Position numbers and translations under genes: made by a program
The notes under the pieces: generated by a model
The model's database searches: none
What the model was told of the DNA's origin: nothing
The model's input: only the letters and a program-made list of their open reading frames with translations
Origin: Mycolicibacterium sp. CBMA 247
GTDB lineage: Bacteria; Actinomycetota; Actinomycetes; Mycobacteriales; Mycobacteriaceae
Direction of reading: 5' to 3'
DNA: 64,000 nucleotides
Assembly: GCF_009729095.1 (NCBI RefSeq)
Contig: NZ_VTGX01000002.1
Coordinates: 248,001-312,000, forward strand
In this document: positions 1 through 8,621 of the stretch, in pieces
Position numbering within the stretch: position 1 is the stretch's first letter
Layout: each line of letters starts with the position of its first letter

Positions 1-85
1 TCGGCAGGCCCCAACGGATCGGCGCCTTGGGTTCGACCGCGAAGTAGTCGCGCTCATCGGGCTCAATCCGACGACGCGGGCTCAC
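1..85 (-). CDS. Mce-associated protein, N-terminal fragment
   Basis: Only the first 28 codons are in the window; the gene runs off the left edge. It begins with GTG at 83-85, which overlaps the stop of the RDD gene (82-84) as GTGA, so it is the next gene of the mce1 operon. The visible residues (MSPRRRIEPDERDYF...) are charged and show no signal peptide. In M. tuberculosis the gene in this position is Rv0177, a conserved mce-associated protein of unknown function; that identity rests on position, since too little protein is visible to confirm it. Confidence 0.6.
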   Translation of the reverse strand, partial: MSPRRRIEPDERDYFAVEPKAPIRWGLP

Positions 86-1056
86 TGTCCGCCCCCGTTC
101 AACACCGGCCGCTTGAGCACCGTCAGGTTGTCGACGAGCCAGTGGTCGTCCGACTTCTGGAACTCCACCCGCACCGTCGCGGTGATGAACTTCAAATTCT
201 GCGGATTGGTGCCGCGCTGGCCCTGCAGCGCCAACAGCATCGAGCCCGCGTCCTTGGTCACCCCCGGCAACACCGCACTGCTCACGGCCCAGTAGTCGTT
301 GGTGGTCGGCCCGGCCTTACGTACGGCATCCTGCTGGGCGACCAGCTGTTGCCGGTAGTCGTCGGTGGTCAGGGATTGCGCCTTGGCGAAATCCGCATCG
401 ACGGAATCCACCCCGTAGCTCAGCAGCTGCTCGACGATCCGCGGGCCCTGGTCGGCGATCTGCGCGCGAGCCTGGTCCACAGCCCGGTCCTGGCGGTACA
501 CCGCCAGGTATCCCAAACTGCCCGCGACACCGCTGAGGAGCGCGAACGCCAGCAACACCGCACCGGCGCGGCGCCGGACGTCGTGTTCGCAGGCGTCGAC
601 GCGACGCACCTCGGTGCGGGTCAGCAGATCGGCGAAGGTCCGGTTGCGTGAGTCCCACAGCGGCCACAGCCAGCCGACGAACACGGCCACGGTGTCCAGC
701 AGATGCGCCAGGTCACGCAGCAGCAGCCGCAACAGACCGGCTTCGCCGGCCGGGGACACCACCCGGATGCCGAACACGGACCGACCCAGCGACCAGCCGG
801 TGAAGGCCGGCAACCCGATCCGGTTGACCAGCATCGCGACGACCACCACCGCGGCCGCCACGGTGCACACCCACCAGAACCAGCCGTACAACGGCGCCGA
901 CCACGCCAGCAGCGCCAGGGTCGCGATCAACCCGAGACCGGCCAGCACATCGATGGCGAACGCCCCGGCCCGCGCCGGCCACGACGCCAACCGCGACTGG
1001 TCCGTCCCGGTGCCATCGGTGGCCACCGTGTCGGCGTTGTCCAGCACAGCGGTCAC
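82..1056 (-). CDS. Mce-associated RDD-domain membrane protein
   Basis: 324 aa, homologous in position and architecture to M. tuberculosis Rv0176. An RDD domain spans about residues 24-150, with the conserved Arg29, Asp36 and the Arg-Asp pair at 114-115, and hydrophobic segments near 33-53, 60-78 and 115-134. A fourth membrane segment (about 164-187) leads into an extracytoplasmic NTF2-like 'mce-associated' domain (about 190-324). The GTG start (1054-1056) overlaps the upstream stop as GTGA. Mas proteins are thought to stabilise or assist the Mce1 lipid transporter in the envelope; no enzymatic motif is visible. Confidence 0.85.
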   Translation of the reverse strand: MTAVLDNADTVATDGTGTDQSRLASWPARAGAFAIDVLAGLGLIATLALLAWSAPLYGWFWWVCTVAAAVVVVAMLVNRIGLPAFTGWSLGRSVFGIRVVSPAGEAGLLRLLLRDLAHLLDTVAVFVGWLWPLWDSRNRTFADLLTRTEVRRVDACEHDVRRRAGAVLLAFALLSGVAGSLGYLAVYRQDRAVDQARAQIADQGPRIVEQLLSYGVDSVDADFAKAQSLTTDDYRQQLVAQQDAVRKAGPTTNDYWAVSSAVLPGVTKDAGSMLLALQGQRGTNPQNLKFITATVRVEFQKSDDHWLVDNLTVLKRPVLNGGGQ

Positions 1057-1682
1057 GACGTGACCTGGTCGAGTCGTGCGACTTTGTAGGTGCCGTCATC
1101 ACCGCGGGCCATCTTCACCCGCAGCCGATAACCCTGCTCTTCATCGGCCTTCTCGCTGTTGGTGACCAGCACGCGCACCGCGACCAGCAGGTCCATCGAC
1201 CCGTCGTCGTTGTGGTTCTCCACCGCGGCCCGCAGGTCCGACACCTTCACCTGCACGTTGGCGGCCTGATAGGCATCGAGCAGCATGCCGCTGTAGAGGC
1301 CGGCCTGCGTCCCGAAGTCACCGGTCGCGCATTCGATGATCTTGGTCTGAGCCGCGATCATCGCCTGGGTATCGGGCGCCTGGGTCGCGGTCACACAGTC
1401 CTTGGCCGCGGCCACGGCCTCGGCCTCGTCGTGCGCGATCCGTTCACTGTCCTGGTGCGCCCGCAATGCGAGGTAGCCGCCAACGCCGACGGCCGCCGCC
1501 AAGACGAGCAACCCGGCAAGGATCGCCGCCATCCAGCCTCGTCCCAGACGAGTTGGCCGAGACGTGGCCTCCTGCGCCTCCGTGCCAGAGATCTCGGTGA
1601 CGGCCTCCGCTTGCGGTTCGGGGGTGTGGGGGTCCTGCTGGTCGGCGAGGTTCAGCTGGCTGGCGCCAGCATCTCCTTCCAT
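1053..1682 (-). CDS. Mce-associated membrane protein (Rv0175-like)
   Basis: 209 aa. A long acidic, polar N-terminus (1-48) is followed by one membrane anchor (about 50-72) and an NTF2-like mce-associated domain (about 80-205) ending in a beta-strand-rich tail. This is the single-pass mas layout of M. tuberculosis Rv0175. The ATG at 1680-1682 lies inside the end of mce1F, a 31-bp overlap, and the stop overlaps the next gene as GTGA, so it is co-translated with the mce1 operon. Expected to sit in the inner membrane facing the periplasm as an accessory subunit of the Mce1 importer; the exact role is unknown. Confidence 0.85.
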   Translation of the reverse strand: MEGDAGASQLNLADQQDPHTPEPQAEAVTEISGTEAQEATSRPTRLGRGWMAAILAGLLVLAAAVGVGGYLALRAHQDSERIAHDEAEAVAAAKDCVTATQAPDTQAMIAAQTKIIECATGDFGTQAGLYSGMLLDAYQAANVQVKVSDLRAAVENHNDDGSMDLLVAVRVLVTNSEKADEEQGYRLRVKMARGDDGTYKVARLDQVTS

Positions 1683-3205
1683 CCGTCATCTCCTGGTCTA
1701 TTCGAGTTGGTGACGGAGTACTTCACACCGCCGGGACCGACCACCTCGCCGCTGGACGGACTATAGGTAGCGGTCGAACCTGCTGCCGGAGTGTAGATGC
1801 AGGGGTTCGGCTGCTGTCCACTACAACTCACATTGCCACCCCGCGGCGCAGTCAGCGGATCGCTGCGCGGCGCCGTTGATTCCGGAGGTGGAAGCTGACT
1901 TGCCGGCAACGGGTTCAGCCCATTATTCACTGACGGCGCGGGGATCACCCGGCCCGGATCGACGGGCTGATCGCAGCGCGCGGCCGGAGCCGGGCAATTG
2001 CGGATCTGGTTCGGGTCGCCGTACCACGGGTTGGTGCCAAGCGGCTGGTAGGGCTCATCGCTGTGGCACTCCGCGGGCGAGGCGGCCCGCTTACCGGGCA
2101 CGTCGGCACACGGGTAGTTACGCGCACCGCGCACCGCGTTGTTCGCATCCTTGGGGATCTTGCAGTACAGACCCGACGGGAGCGGGGCGGTTGACGTGTC
2201 CGCCGGTGAGCGCCACTGCGAGGCCGGCAGGAAGCCGGTCAGGCACGGCGGCGGCACATTGATGCCGAGGCCGAAGTGCAGCAGACCCTTGGGCGCGAAG
2301 ATCGTCGCGGCCTGGGCGACCGTGCCGCCCTGCGGCAACGCCACCAACACCTGCTCGACGTTCTTGTTGTAGCGCTTGAGCATGTCGATGACGATTTCCA
2401 GGTTCGCCAGCGTCTGCGGCAGCGACTCACGCACATCGCCGAACACCGAGTTGAGCTGATCCGCCGTCGGCGCCGCCTGCTGCAGGCCGCTGCGCAGGGC
2501 GGCGTCGTTCTGCGCGGTCTGCGCCGCCAGCGTGTTCAGGTTCTTGGCCCACCGCGAGATCGCGTCGCCCGAATTCACCTGGCTGTCGATGATCGGCCCG
2601 GAATTCTCGACGATGTCGTTGATCGGACCGAGGTTTTCCTTGAAGTCACCGGCAATCGCCTGGGTGGAATCGACCAGGCGCTGAAGTGACGGCCCGAGCC
2701 CGCCGACGGCCTTGGCCGTCTCGTCGAGCAGGACCGCGATCTTCTCCTTCGGCAACGCCGCCAGACCATGCTGTGCGGCATCGAGCGAGGGACCCACCTC
2801 GGCCGGCACCGTGCCGATCTCGATGGTTTCGCCGTCGCGGAAATACTCCTTCGTACCGCCCTTGGAGACCAGGTCGATGAACTGCTCACCGACCGCCGAC
2901 ACCGAGTGCACGTTGGCGCTGGCATCCCGCGGGATCCGGAACCGGTCGTAGATGTTCATCTCCACCCGGGCGCCCGCTTGAGTGGGCTCCACGGAGGTGA
3001 CCTTGCCGATCGTGGTTCCGCGGTAGGTGACGTTGGCCGTCGCGTACAGACCACCCGAGTTCGGGAGGTTGGCGTTGAGGTTGTACATCCCAACCCCGGC
3101 CCATGTCGGCAACCGCAGATACACCAGCGCCAGCACGACCAGAGCTACCACCGTCAACGTCACGAAGATGACGAGCTGCATCTTGATGAAGCGGGTCAGC
3201 AACAT
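1652..3205 (-). CDS. mce1F: MCE-family protein Mce1F
   Basis: 517 aa, close to the usual length of about 515. An N-terminal membrane anchor (about 9-30) precedes the MCE/MlaD domain (about 38-115, beginning near 'ANLPNSGGLYATANVTYRG'). A long amphipathic helical region (about 120-290, CHAP-like) and a Pro/Cys-rich C-terminal tail follow. Mce1A-F are thought to form a heterohexameric periplasmic tube carrying fatty and mycolic acids toward the YrbE1A/B permease. It is last of the six mce genes, 3 bp after mce1E and overlapping the first mas gene by 31 bp. Confidence 0.95.
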   Translation of the reverse strand: MLLTRFIKMQLVIFVTLTVVALVVLALVYLRLPTWAGVGMYNLNANLPNSGGLYATANVTYRGTTIGKVTSVEPTQAGARVEMNIYDRFRIPRDASANVHSVSAVGEQFIDLVSKGGTKEYFRDGETIEIGTVPAEVGPSLDAAQHGLAALPKEKIAVLLDETAKAVGGLGPSLQRLVDSTQAIAGDFKENLGPINDIVENSGPIIDSQVNSGDAISRWAKNLNTLAAQTAQNDAALRSGLQQAAPTADQLNSVFGDVRESLPQTLANLEIVIDMLKRYNKNVEQVLVALPQGGTVAQAATIFAPKGLLHFGLGINVPPPCLTGFLPASQWRSPADTSTAPLPSGLYCKIPKDANNAVRGARNYPCADVPGKRAASPAECHSDEPYQPLGTNPWYGDPNQIRNCPAPAARCDQPVDPGRVIPAPSVNNGLNPLPASQLPPPESTAPRSDPLTAPRGGNVSCSGQQPNPCIYTPAAGSTATYSPSSGEVVGPGGVKYSVTNSNRPGDDGWKEMLAPAS

Positions 3206-3208
3206 GTC

Positions 3209-4360
3209 TCACTCCCCCCTTTCCACCAGCGGGCCGCCAGGTGCGTCGTGCGGGTTCGGCGTGAACCGAACGTCCGGGATCATCGTGGCCGGATCGCGGC
3301 CCCATGCCTGCTCCAGCGCACGGAGCATGCCCGAGACGCCGGTACCGGACAGGAACGCGTTGTCCACCGAGCTCAGCGTCAGGTCGATGGTCAGCGACAC
3401 GTTGATGAAGTCGCCGCGCACCGCCTTCGGGATGTTCTCGATGTTGAACGGCACCGTGAGGATCAGCTTGAGCGCCTCCACCAGGTACGGGGCCGACCGC
3501 GCCAGCTGCTTGAGCGGGCGTTGCAGGTTCTGCAGGTTGGTGTGCAGATTCGCGTTGCTGTTCGACAGCGTGTCGTCAGCGGCCTTCGACAACCGGCCCA
3601 GCGCAGTCACCGCGTCGGCGAACAGCTCGCGGGTATCCGCGAAATGCTGGATCAGCGGCGGGAACTCGGTCAGCACCCGGTCCAGCGTGTCGTTACGCGC
3701 CGCAACGATGTTCAGCAACCGGTTGGTCGAGTCGATCGCGCGGGTGATGTCGTGGCGCTGCTGATTGAGCTCATTGGTGAACGTATCGAGCCGGCCCAGG
3801 AAGTCGCGGATCTGATCGGCGCGACCGTTGAGGATGTTGAACACCTCGGTCTGGATGGTCTCGATGTTCGGGATGCCACCGCCGGTCAGGATGCCGGAGA
3901 TACCAGCCAGCGTCCGCTCGATGGTCGGATACGCCGATGACTGCGCCAGCGGGATGGTGTCCCCGCTACGCAGCTTCTCCGCCGACGGATTGTCCGGCGG
4001 ATTGAGCTCGACGTGCTGCGAACCCAGCAGGCTGGTCTGGCCGATCTTGGCCAGGGTGTTCTTCGGCAGCTCGATGCCCGGCTCCAGGTCGACGGTCAAC
4101 GTCGGCACCCAGTTGATCAGCTCGATCTTGCGGACCCGGCCGACGAACACGTCGCGCACCCGCACCCGGCTGTTGGCGTTGAGCGCCAACGTCTCCGGCA
4201 TCTGCACGTACAGCGTGGTGCGGCCGGACTCGGTGCCCGGCCCACCCGGCAGCGGCACATTGGCCACACCGCGCCACTGACCACACGAGGTGAGGATCAG
4301 CGCGGACGCCGACAACACCGCGATACGGCGGCCCACGCGACCCCAGTTACGTATCCTCAT
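3209..4360 (-). CDS. mce1E: MCE-family lipoprotein Mce1E (LprK)
   Basis: 383 aa. The N-terminus is a lipoprotein signal peptide: basic residues, a hydrophobic run, then the lipobox LTSC with the lipidated cysteine at 26. This is the hallmark of the E subunit of Mce complexes (LprK in M. tuberculosis). The MCE domain follows (about 48-130), then a helical domain. The ATG (4358-4360) shares one base with the mce1D stop, and 3 bp separate its own stop from mce1F. Role: lipid-anchored subunit of the Mce1 periplasmic lipid conduit. Confidence 0.95.
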   Translation of the reverse strand: MRIRNWGRVGRRIAVLSASALILTSCGQWRGVANVPLPGGPGTESGRTTLYVQMPETLALNANSRVRVRDVFVGRVRKIELINWVPTLTVDLEPGIELPKNTLAKIGQTSLLGSQHVELNPPDNPSAEKLRSGDTIPLAQSSAYPTIERTLAGISGILTGGGIPNIETIQTEVFNILNGRADQIRDFLGRLDTFTNELNQQRHDITRAIDSTNRLLNIVAARNDTLDRVLTEFPPLIQHFADTRELFADAVTALGRLSKAADDTLSNSNANLHTNLQNLQRPLKQLARSAPYLVEALKLILTVPFNIENIPKAVRGDFINVSLTIDLTLSSVDNAFLSGTGVSGMLRALEQAWGRDPATMIPDVRFTPNPHDAPGGPLVERGE

Positions 4361-5997
4361 CAGCCCTGCCCTCCGGCCTCGGCAGGTAACGCAGGCCCGG
4401 CGGGTGCCGGAGCAGGCGCCGGGGCCGCAGATGCGGGACCGGACATCGGGTCACCCGGGATCACACCAGGCGCAGGCACCGGCGGCGGTCCGGGTTGCGG
4501 ATACCACGGCGGCGGCAACGGATTGCGCTCGTCGTAGGAGTTCGGCGGTCCGGGCAGGTTGCCGCCCGGCGGAACGCCGAACGCCGGCGGGGCCGGTGGG
4601 GCTGCGATGTCGGGGCCACCCATCAACTCGGACAACGACTCCGGGGTCAGCATCTGCTGCGTGGCCGGCTGCACCTGGACGCCCTGCATCCCCGGCGCCA
4701 CCGTCCAGCCCGGCTCGTGGTTGCCGTGCGAGAACAAGGTGTCACGCGACCAGACGCCCGGCACCGTGGTGTCCTTGTACCCCGGCGGTGGCTGCAGCCG
4801 CGGATCCGAGTAGGCGATCTGCTTGGGCAGCGTCATCGCGGTGCTGGCCAGGTTCTGGCCGAACGGCAGGTAGTTGAACTTGATCGCGTCCAGGATCGGC
4901 GCCAGGTACTGCGCACACAACTCGGCCGAATCCTGGTAGCCCAACCGGCTACCGGCCTGAATCGAACTGCAGATGAACTGCATCGGGTTCGAGAAATTGG
5001 TCAGACCGGGCAGAACCGGCAGGCTCACGATGCCGCCCTGGTTGGGCGAGACGATGTTGAGCGTGTTGGCAGCCAGGTTCGGGTAGGCGTGCAGGCCCGT
5101 CTCCAGGCCGTTGCGCGGCTCGGGCTGCACGATCGCTGTCGTCACCTCCGACAAGTTGTTCACGTCATGGGTGAGCACGCCGCCGTTCTTGTCCAGGAAC
5201 TCGCGGGTGGTCTTGAGCACCCGGTTGAGATCCTGCAGGGCCGTTGCCAACTCCTGATCCTTGGAGAACGAGTCGGTGAACTGCGCCAGATCCTTGTTGA
5301 GCGCCACGAATTGCTGATCGCTCTTGTGCAGCGCATTGACGAACAGCGCCAGGCTCTTGACCACCGAGAAGAAGTCACCGCGGCCCTGGTTGAGCGTGGT
5401 CAGCGCCTCCGACAACCCGTTGAGGGTGCGGTTGAGCTGGTCACCCTTGCCCTTGAAGCCGTCGGCGAAGGACTCGATGATGTCGCCGAACGGACCCTTG
5501 GGCTGTTCGGCGGTCGGGCCCAGATCGTCGAGCAGGCGGGTGATCTGGTTGCGCAACTCGTCATATTCGACCGGGATCTGGGTGTTCTCGATCGGGATCA
5601 CGGCGTTGTTCTGCAACCGCGGCCCACCGGTATAAGGCGGCGAGAGCTGGATGACGCGCGAGGCGACCAGACTCGGGTTGAGCACGGACGCCGTCACGTT
5701 CTCGGGAACCTTGTAGCGGTTGTTGACGTGGAAGACGACCTTCATCTTGTCGCCGTCGGTCTCGATGCTGTCGATCCCGCCGACCTTGACCCCCATGATG
5801 AGGACCTTGTCGCCGGGATACAGCGCAAGCACCTCAGGGAAGTACGCGGTGACCGTGGTGTTGGTCAGCTTCTTGTACAGGCTCACGCCGAAGTAGCCCA
5901 GCACCAGGGCCGCCACCACCGCCAGCGCACCGCCGATGAGAGCTGCCCGGGAAGTATTGGGCAACTTGATGTTTCGCACATTGAAAACGGTAGACAT
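4360..5997 (-). CDS. mce1D: MCE-family protein Mce1D
   Basis: 545 aa. Membrane anchor about 19-41, MCE domain about 48-125 (with 'YPGDKVLIMGVKVGGIDSIE'), a helical domain to about 330, then a Pro/Gly-rich C-terminus from about 440 (many PPAP, PGPP runs). Subunit of the Mce1 lipid importer. An 18-bp gap separates it from mce1C and holds a purine-rich stretch (AGAGAGCT) just before the ATG; the stop shares one base with the mce1E start. Confidence 0.95.
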   Translation of the reverse strand: MSTVFNVRNIKLPNTSRAALIGGALAVVAALVLGYFGVSLYKKLTNTTVTAYFPEVLALYPGDKVLIMGVKVGGIDSIETDGDKMKVVFHVNNRYKVPENVTASVLNPSLVASRVIQLSPPYTGGPRLQNNAVIPIENTQIPVEYDELRNQITRLLDDLGPTAEQPKGPFGDIIESFADGFKGKGDQLNRTLNGLSEALTTLNQGRGDFFSVVKSLALFVNALHKSDQQFVALNKDLAQFTDSFSKDQELATALQDLNRVLKTTREFLDKNGGVLTHDVNNLSEVTTAIVQPEPRNGLETGLHAYPNLAANTLNIVSPNQGGIVSLPVLPGLTNFSNPMQFICSSIQAGSRLGYQDSAELCAQYLAPILDAIKFNYLPFGQNLASTAMTLPKQIAYSDPRLQPPPGYKDTTVPGVWSRDTLFSHGNHEPGWTVAPGMQGVQVQPATQQMLTPESLSELMGGPDIAAPPAPPAFGVPPGGNLPGPPNSYDERNPLPPPWYPQPGPPPVPAPGVIPGDPMSGPASAAPAPAPAPAGPALPAEAGGQG

Positions 5998-6015
5998 AGC
6001 TCTCTATACCCCTGC

Positions 6016-7593
6016 CTATCCCTGCGACCCGGGCGGAAGGAACGGCGGGTTACCCGGCAACGGCGGTGTGCCCGCCGGCCCCACATCCGGACCCGGTCCG
6101 GGCGGCGCCGGGGGCGCGTTCAACGGCGGCGGGTGCGGCGCGTAACCCGGGATGGGTCCCGGGGCCACCGGCAACGGGGCGATGGGAACGGTGCGGGCTC
6201 CGGGCGGGCCGGGAACCAGCTCGACCGGGGCACCCGGCTGATCCGGCGGCATCTGGCCGGGGATGGCCGCGCTGGGCACACCCGGCGAATGCGCGACACC
6301 GTCAGGATTCGGCGCCGAGGTCGCCACGTCCGGCGGGCTGTAGTTGGGTCCGTACGGGTTGTTACCGTACGGCCCCACGGTGGCCCCTGCGCAGGGCAGC
6401 GGGTTGCCTGGGGACGGGATTCCCTCTGCGGTCGGCGTGTACGAGCACGGCGATCCGGGCGGGACGGCAGGTCCCGGGTGTTCCGGGGTGCCTTCCAGCG
6501 GCGTCGGGGCCGGCGCCGGGGCACCGTTCTCGAAGCGCTTGCCGTTGGGATCGGGGAAGCGGAACGCGGGCAGGCCGGCGTTGCGCCAGAACTCCTCCGG
6601 ATCGATCCCGCGCTTCTTGAACGCGGAATCGACGAACGGCTGCAGGATCTGCGGCGGGATCAGGTTGACCAGCATCACCTTGAAGTACGGGCCGGAAGCG
6701 AGCGCCTCGGCCAGTGAGGTGATGAACTTGCCCGCGACGGTCAGGGTGTCTGCGAGGTCCTGCTTGCGCTCGACGAGCAGATCGCTGACAGTGCGCAGCT
6801 GCTCCAGCACATGGTTGAGGTTCGGGTTGTCGTTGATCAGGCCCTCGACCTGATGCGACACCGCCGACACCCGCTCAAGCAACATGCTCACGGCCTGGCC
6901 GCGCTCGTTGACCGCGGCCAACAGAGTCTGCGCGTTCACCAGCAGCTGGTTGATCTGGGTGCTGCGGTCCCCGAGGATCGTGGCCACCTTGTTGGCGTTG
7001 GCCAGCAGCTTCTTGACGTCCTCGTCGCGCTTGCCGATGGTCTCGGAGAACTTGGCCACCCCGTCCAGTGCGGCACTCAGGTGCGGCGAGGTCTGATCGA
7101 CGGTCTCCGACAGGACATTCAGCGATTCCTTGACCGACTTGGTGTCCCAGCCGGAGGCGTTGCGCGTGACATCCAGGAAGGCGTCATAGATCTGGTACGG
7201 CGTCGTCGTCTGGCCCAGCGGCAGCATCCCGCGCGGGGACAGCGTCTGGCTACCGCGCGGCTGGATCTCGATGTTCTTACGACCCAGGATCGTGTCGGTG
7301 CGGATCGCCGCGCGACTCTCGGTACCGATCGTCTTCCCACCGAGGGTGAAACCGATCTCGACCTTGTCGCCGTTGATGTCCATGCTTCTGACGGTGCCGA
7401 CATCCATACCCGCGATGCGCACCTTGTCGCCCAGGCTCAGGCCGCCGGTATCGGCGAACTGGCCGTAGTAGGTGGGGACCGCGAACAGCATCGGCACACT
7501 CGTCAGCGTCGAACCGACGCCGATGATCAGCGCCACCACGATGACGCCCATCAGGCCTTTGCGGAAGCGGTCGGAACCTTGCAGTGTCCTCAT
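6016..7593 (-). CDS. mce1C: MCE-family protein Mce1C
   Basis: 525 aa from the ATG at 7591-7593, chosen because it overlaps the mce1B stop as ATGA and gives the usual MRTLQGSDRFRKG start; an in-frame ATG four codons upstream is less likely. Membrane anchor about 14-34, MCE domain about 38-115 ('LSLGDKVRIAGMDVG'), helical domain about 120-330. A very long proline-rich tail (roughly 375-525) is typical of C subunits and may extend through the periplasm. Part of the Mce1 complex. Confidence 0.95.
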   Translation of the reverse strand: MRTLQGSDRFRKGLMGVIVVALIIGVGSTLTSVPMLFAVPTYYGQFADTGGLSLGDKVRIAGMDVGTVRSMDINGDKVEIGFTLGGKTIGTESRAAIRTDTILGRKNIEIQPRGSQTLSPRGMLPLGQTTTPYQIYDAFLDVTRNASGWDTKSVKESLNVLSETVDQTSPHLSAALDGVAKFSETIGKRDEDVKKLLANANKVATILGDRSTQINQLLVNAQTLLAAVNERGQAVSMLLERVSAVSHQVEGLINDNPNLNHVLEQLRTVSDLLVERKQDLADTLTVAGKFITSLAEALASGPYFKVMLVNLIPPQILQPFVDSAFKKRGIDPEEFWRNAGLPAFRFPDPNGKRFENGAPAPAPTPLEGTPEHPGPAVPPGSPCSYTPTAEGIPSPGNPLPCAGATVGPYGNNPYGPNYSPPDVATSAPNPDGVAHSPGVPSAAIPGQMPPDQPGAPVELVPGPPGARTVPIAPLPVAPGPIPGYAPHPPPLNAPPAPPGPGPDVGPAGTPPLPGNPPFLPPGSQG

Positions 7594-8621
7594 CTCGGCG
7601 TGCACCTACCCGACGGCTGTGAACTGAGTTTGACGGTTCGGACGGGACCGCCCGGCTGCAACCCGTTGAGCTTCAACGAGAGGTCACAGGCATAGAAGTT
7701 GAAGAAGTCACCGTAGATGCCACCGGCACGGCCGATGATCTTCAACGCGTTGGGGAACTGCACCAGGATGTCGTTGAGCTGCTGCTTCTGGTCGATCAGT
7801 GGCTTCTGGATGACATCGAGGTAGCCGATGGTGTCCTTGAGCAGCGGGCGGTTGTCGGAGAGCAGGTCTGCCAACGAGCCGGCCGCGTTACTGATGTTGG
7901 CCACCGAGGCTCCGATCGGATCGGCACGGTTCTTGAGCCCGGTGATCAGCGTCTCGAAGTTCTTGAGGGTGTCATTGAACTGCTGCTGATGCGCGACGGT
8001 CGTGTCCAGAACGATGTTGAGGTTCCGGATCACCTCGCCGATGGCCTGATCCCGGTCGGCGATGCTCTGGGTGAGCTGCGCGGTCTGGTCCAGGATGTCG
8101 TTGATGGTGCCGCCCTGGCCCTGGAAGATCGTGATGATCGACTTCGAGATGGTGTTGACCTTCTCCGGGCTCAACGACTGGAACAGCGGACGGAAGCCGC
8201 CCACCAGTGCGTCGAGGTCGAGCGCGGGTTCGGTGCGTTCCAGCGGAATGGTGCTGCCCGGCGCGATTTTCGTATTGCTCTCACCGCGCTTGAGTTCCAG
8301 GTAGCGGTTGCCGATCAGGTCCTGGTAACGGATCGCGGCCGTGCTCTGGTCGAACAACGGCAGCGACTTCTCGACGTTGAACGCGACCTCGGCCTGCTGG
8401 CCGCCGTTGATCAGCTTGACGCCCGTGACCTTGCCGACCTCGACACCGGACGCCCGGACGAACTGCCCGGTGCGCAAACCGCTGACGTTCTGGAAGATCG
8501 CCGAGTACTCGGCGGTCCGGTTGAACCGGATCTGGCCGAAGACCACGAAGATGATCGCGGTGAAGGTGAGCAGCACCAGTGAGAAGATGCCGAGCTTGAT
8601 AATCGTGCCCTTGATGCTCAT
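7590..8621 (-). CDS. mce1B: MCE-family protein Mce1B
   Basis: 343 aa, matching the usual length of about 346. The ATG at 8619-8621 overlaps the mce1A stop as ATGA; longer upstream readings lie inside mce1A and are rejected. Membrane anchor about 9-29, MCE domain about 38-112 ('GLRTGQFVRASGVEVGKV'), then a coiled helical region with a short non-Pro-rich C-terminus that ends in two cysteines. Subunit of the Mce1 periplasmic lipid channel. Confidence 0.95.
   Translation of the reverse strand: MSIKGTIIKLGIFSLVLLTFTAIIFVVFGQIRFNRTAEYSAIFQNVSGLRTGQFVRASGVEVGKVTGVKLINGGQQAEVAFNVEKSLPLFDQSTAAIRYQDLIGNRYLELKRGESNTKIAPGSTIPLERTEPALDLDALVGGFRPLFQSLSPEKVNTISKSIITIFQGQGGTINDILDQTAQLTQSIADRDQAIGEVIRNLNIVLDTTVAHQQQFNDTLKNFETLITGLKNRADPIGASVANISNAAGSLADLLSDNRPLLKDTIGYLDVIQKPLIDQKQQLNDILVQFPNALKIIGRAGGIYGDFFNFYACDLSLKLNGLQPGGPVRTVKLSSQPSGRCTPR

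Noticed and set aside
4495..6717. 740-codon open frame on the plus strand opposite mce1D/mce1C
   Set aside because: Antisense shadow caused by high GC; composition is Arg/Gln/Val-rich with no domain, and the minus strand carries clear Mce proteins.
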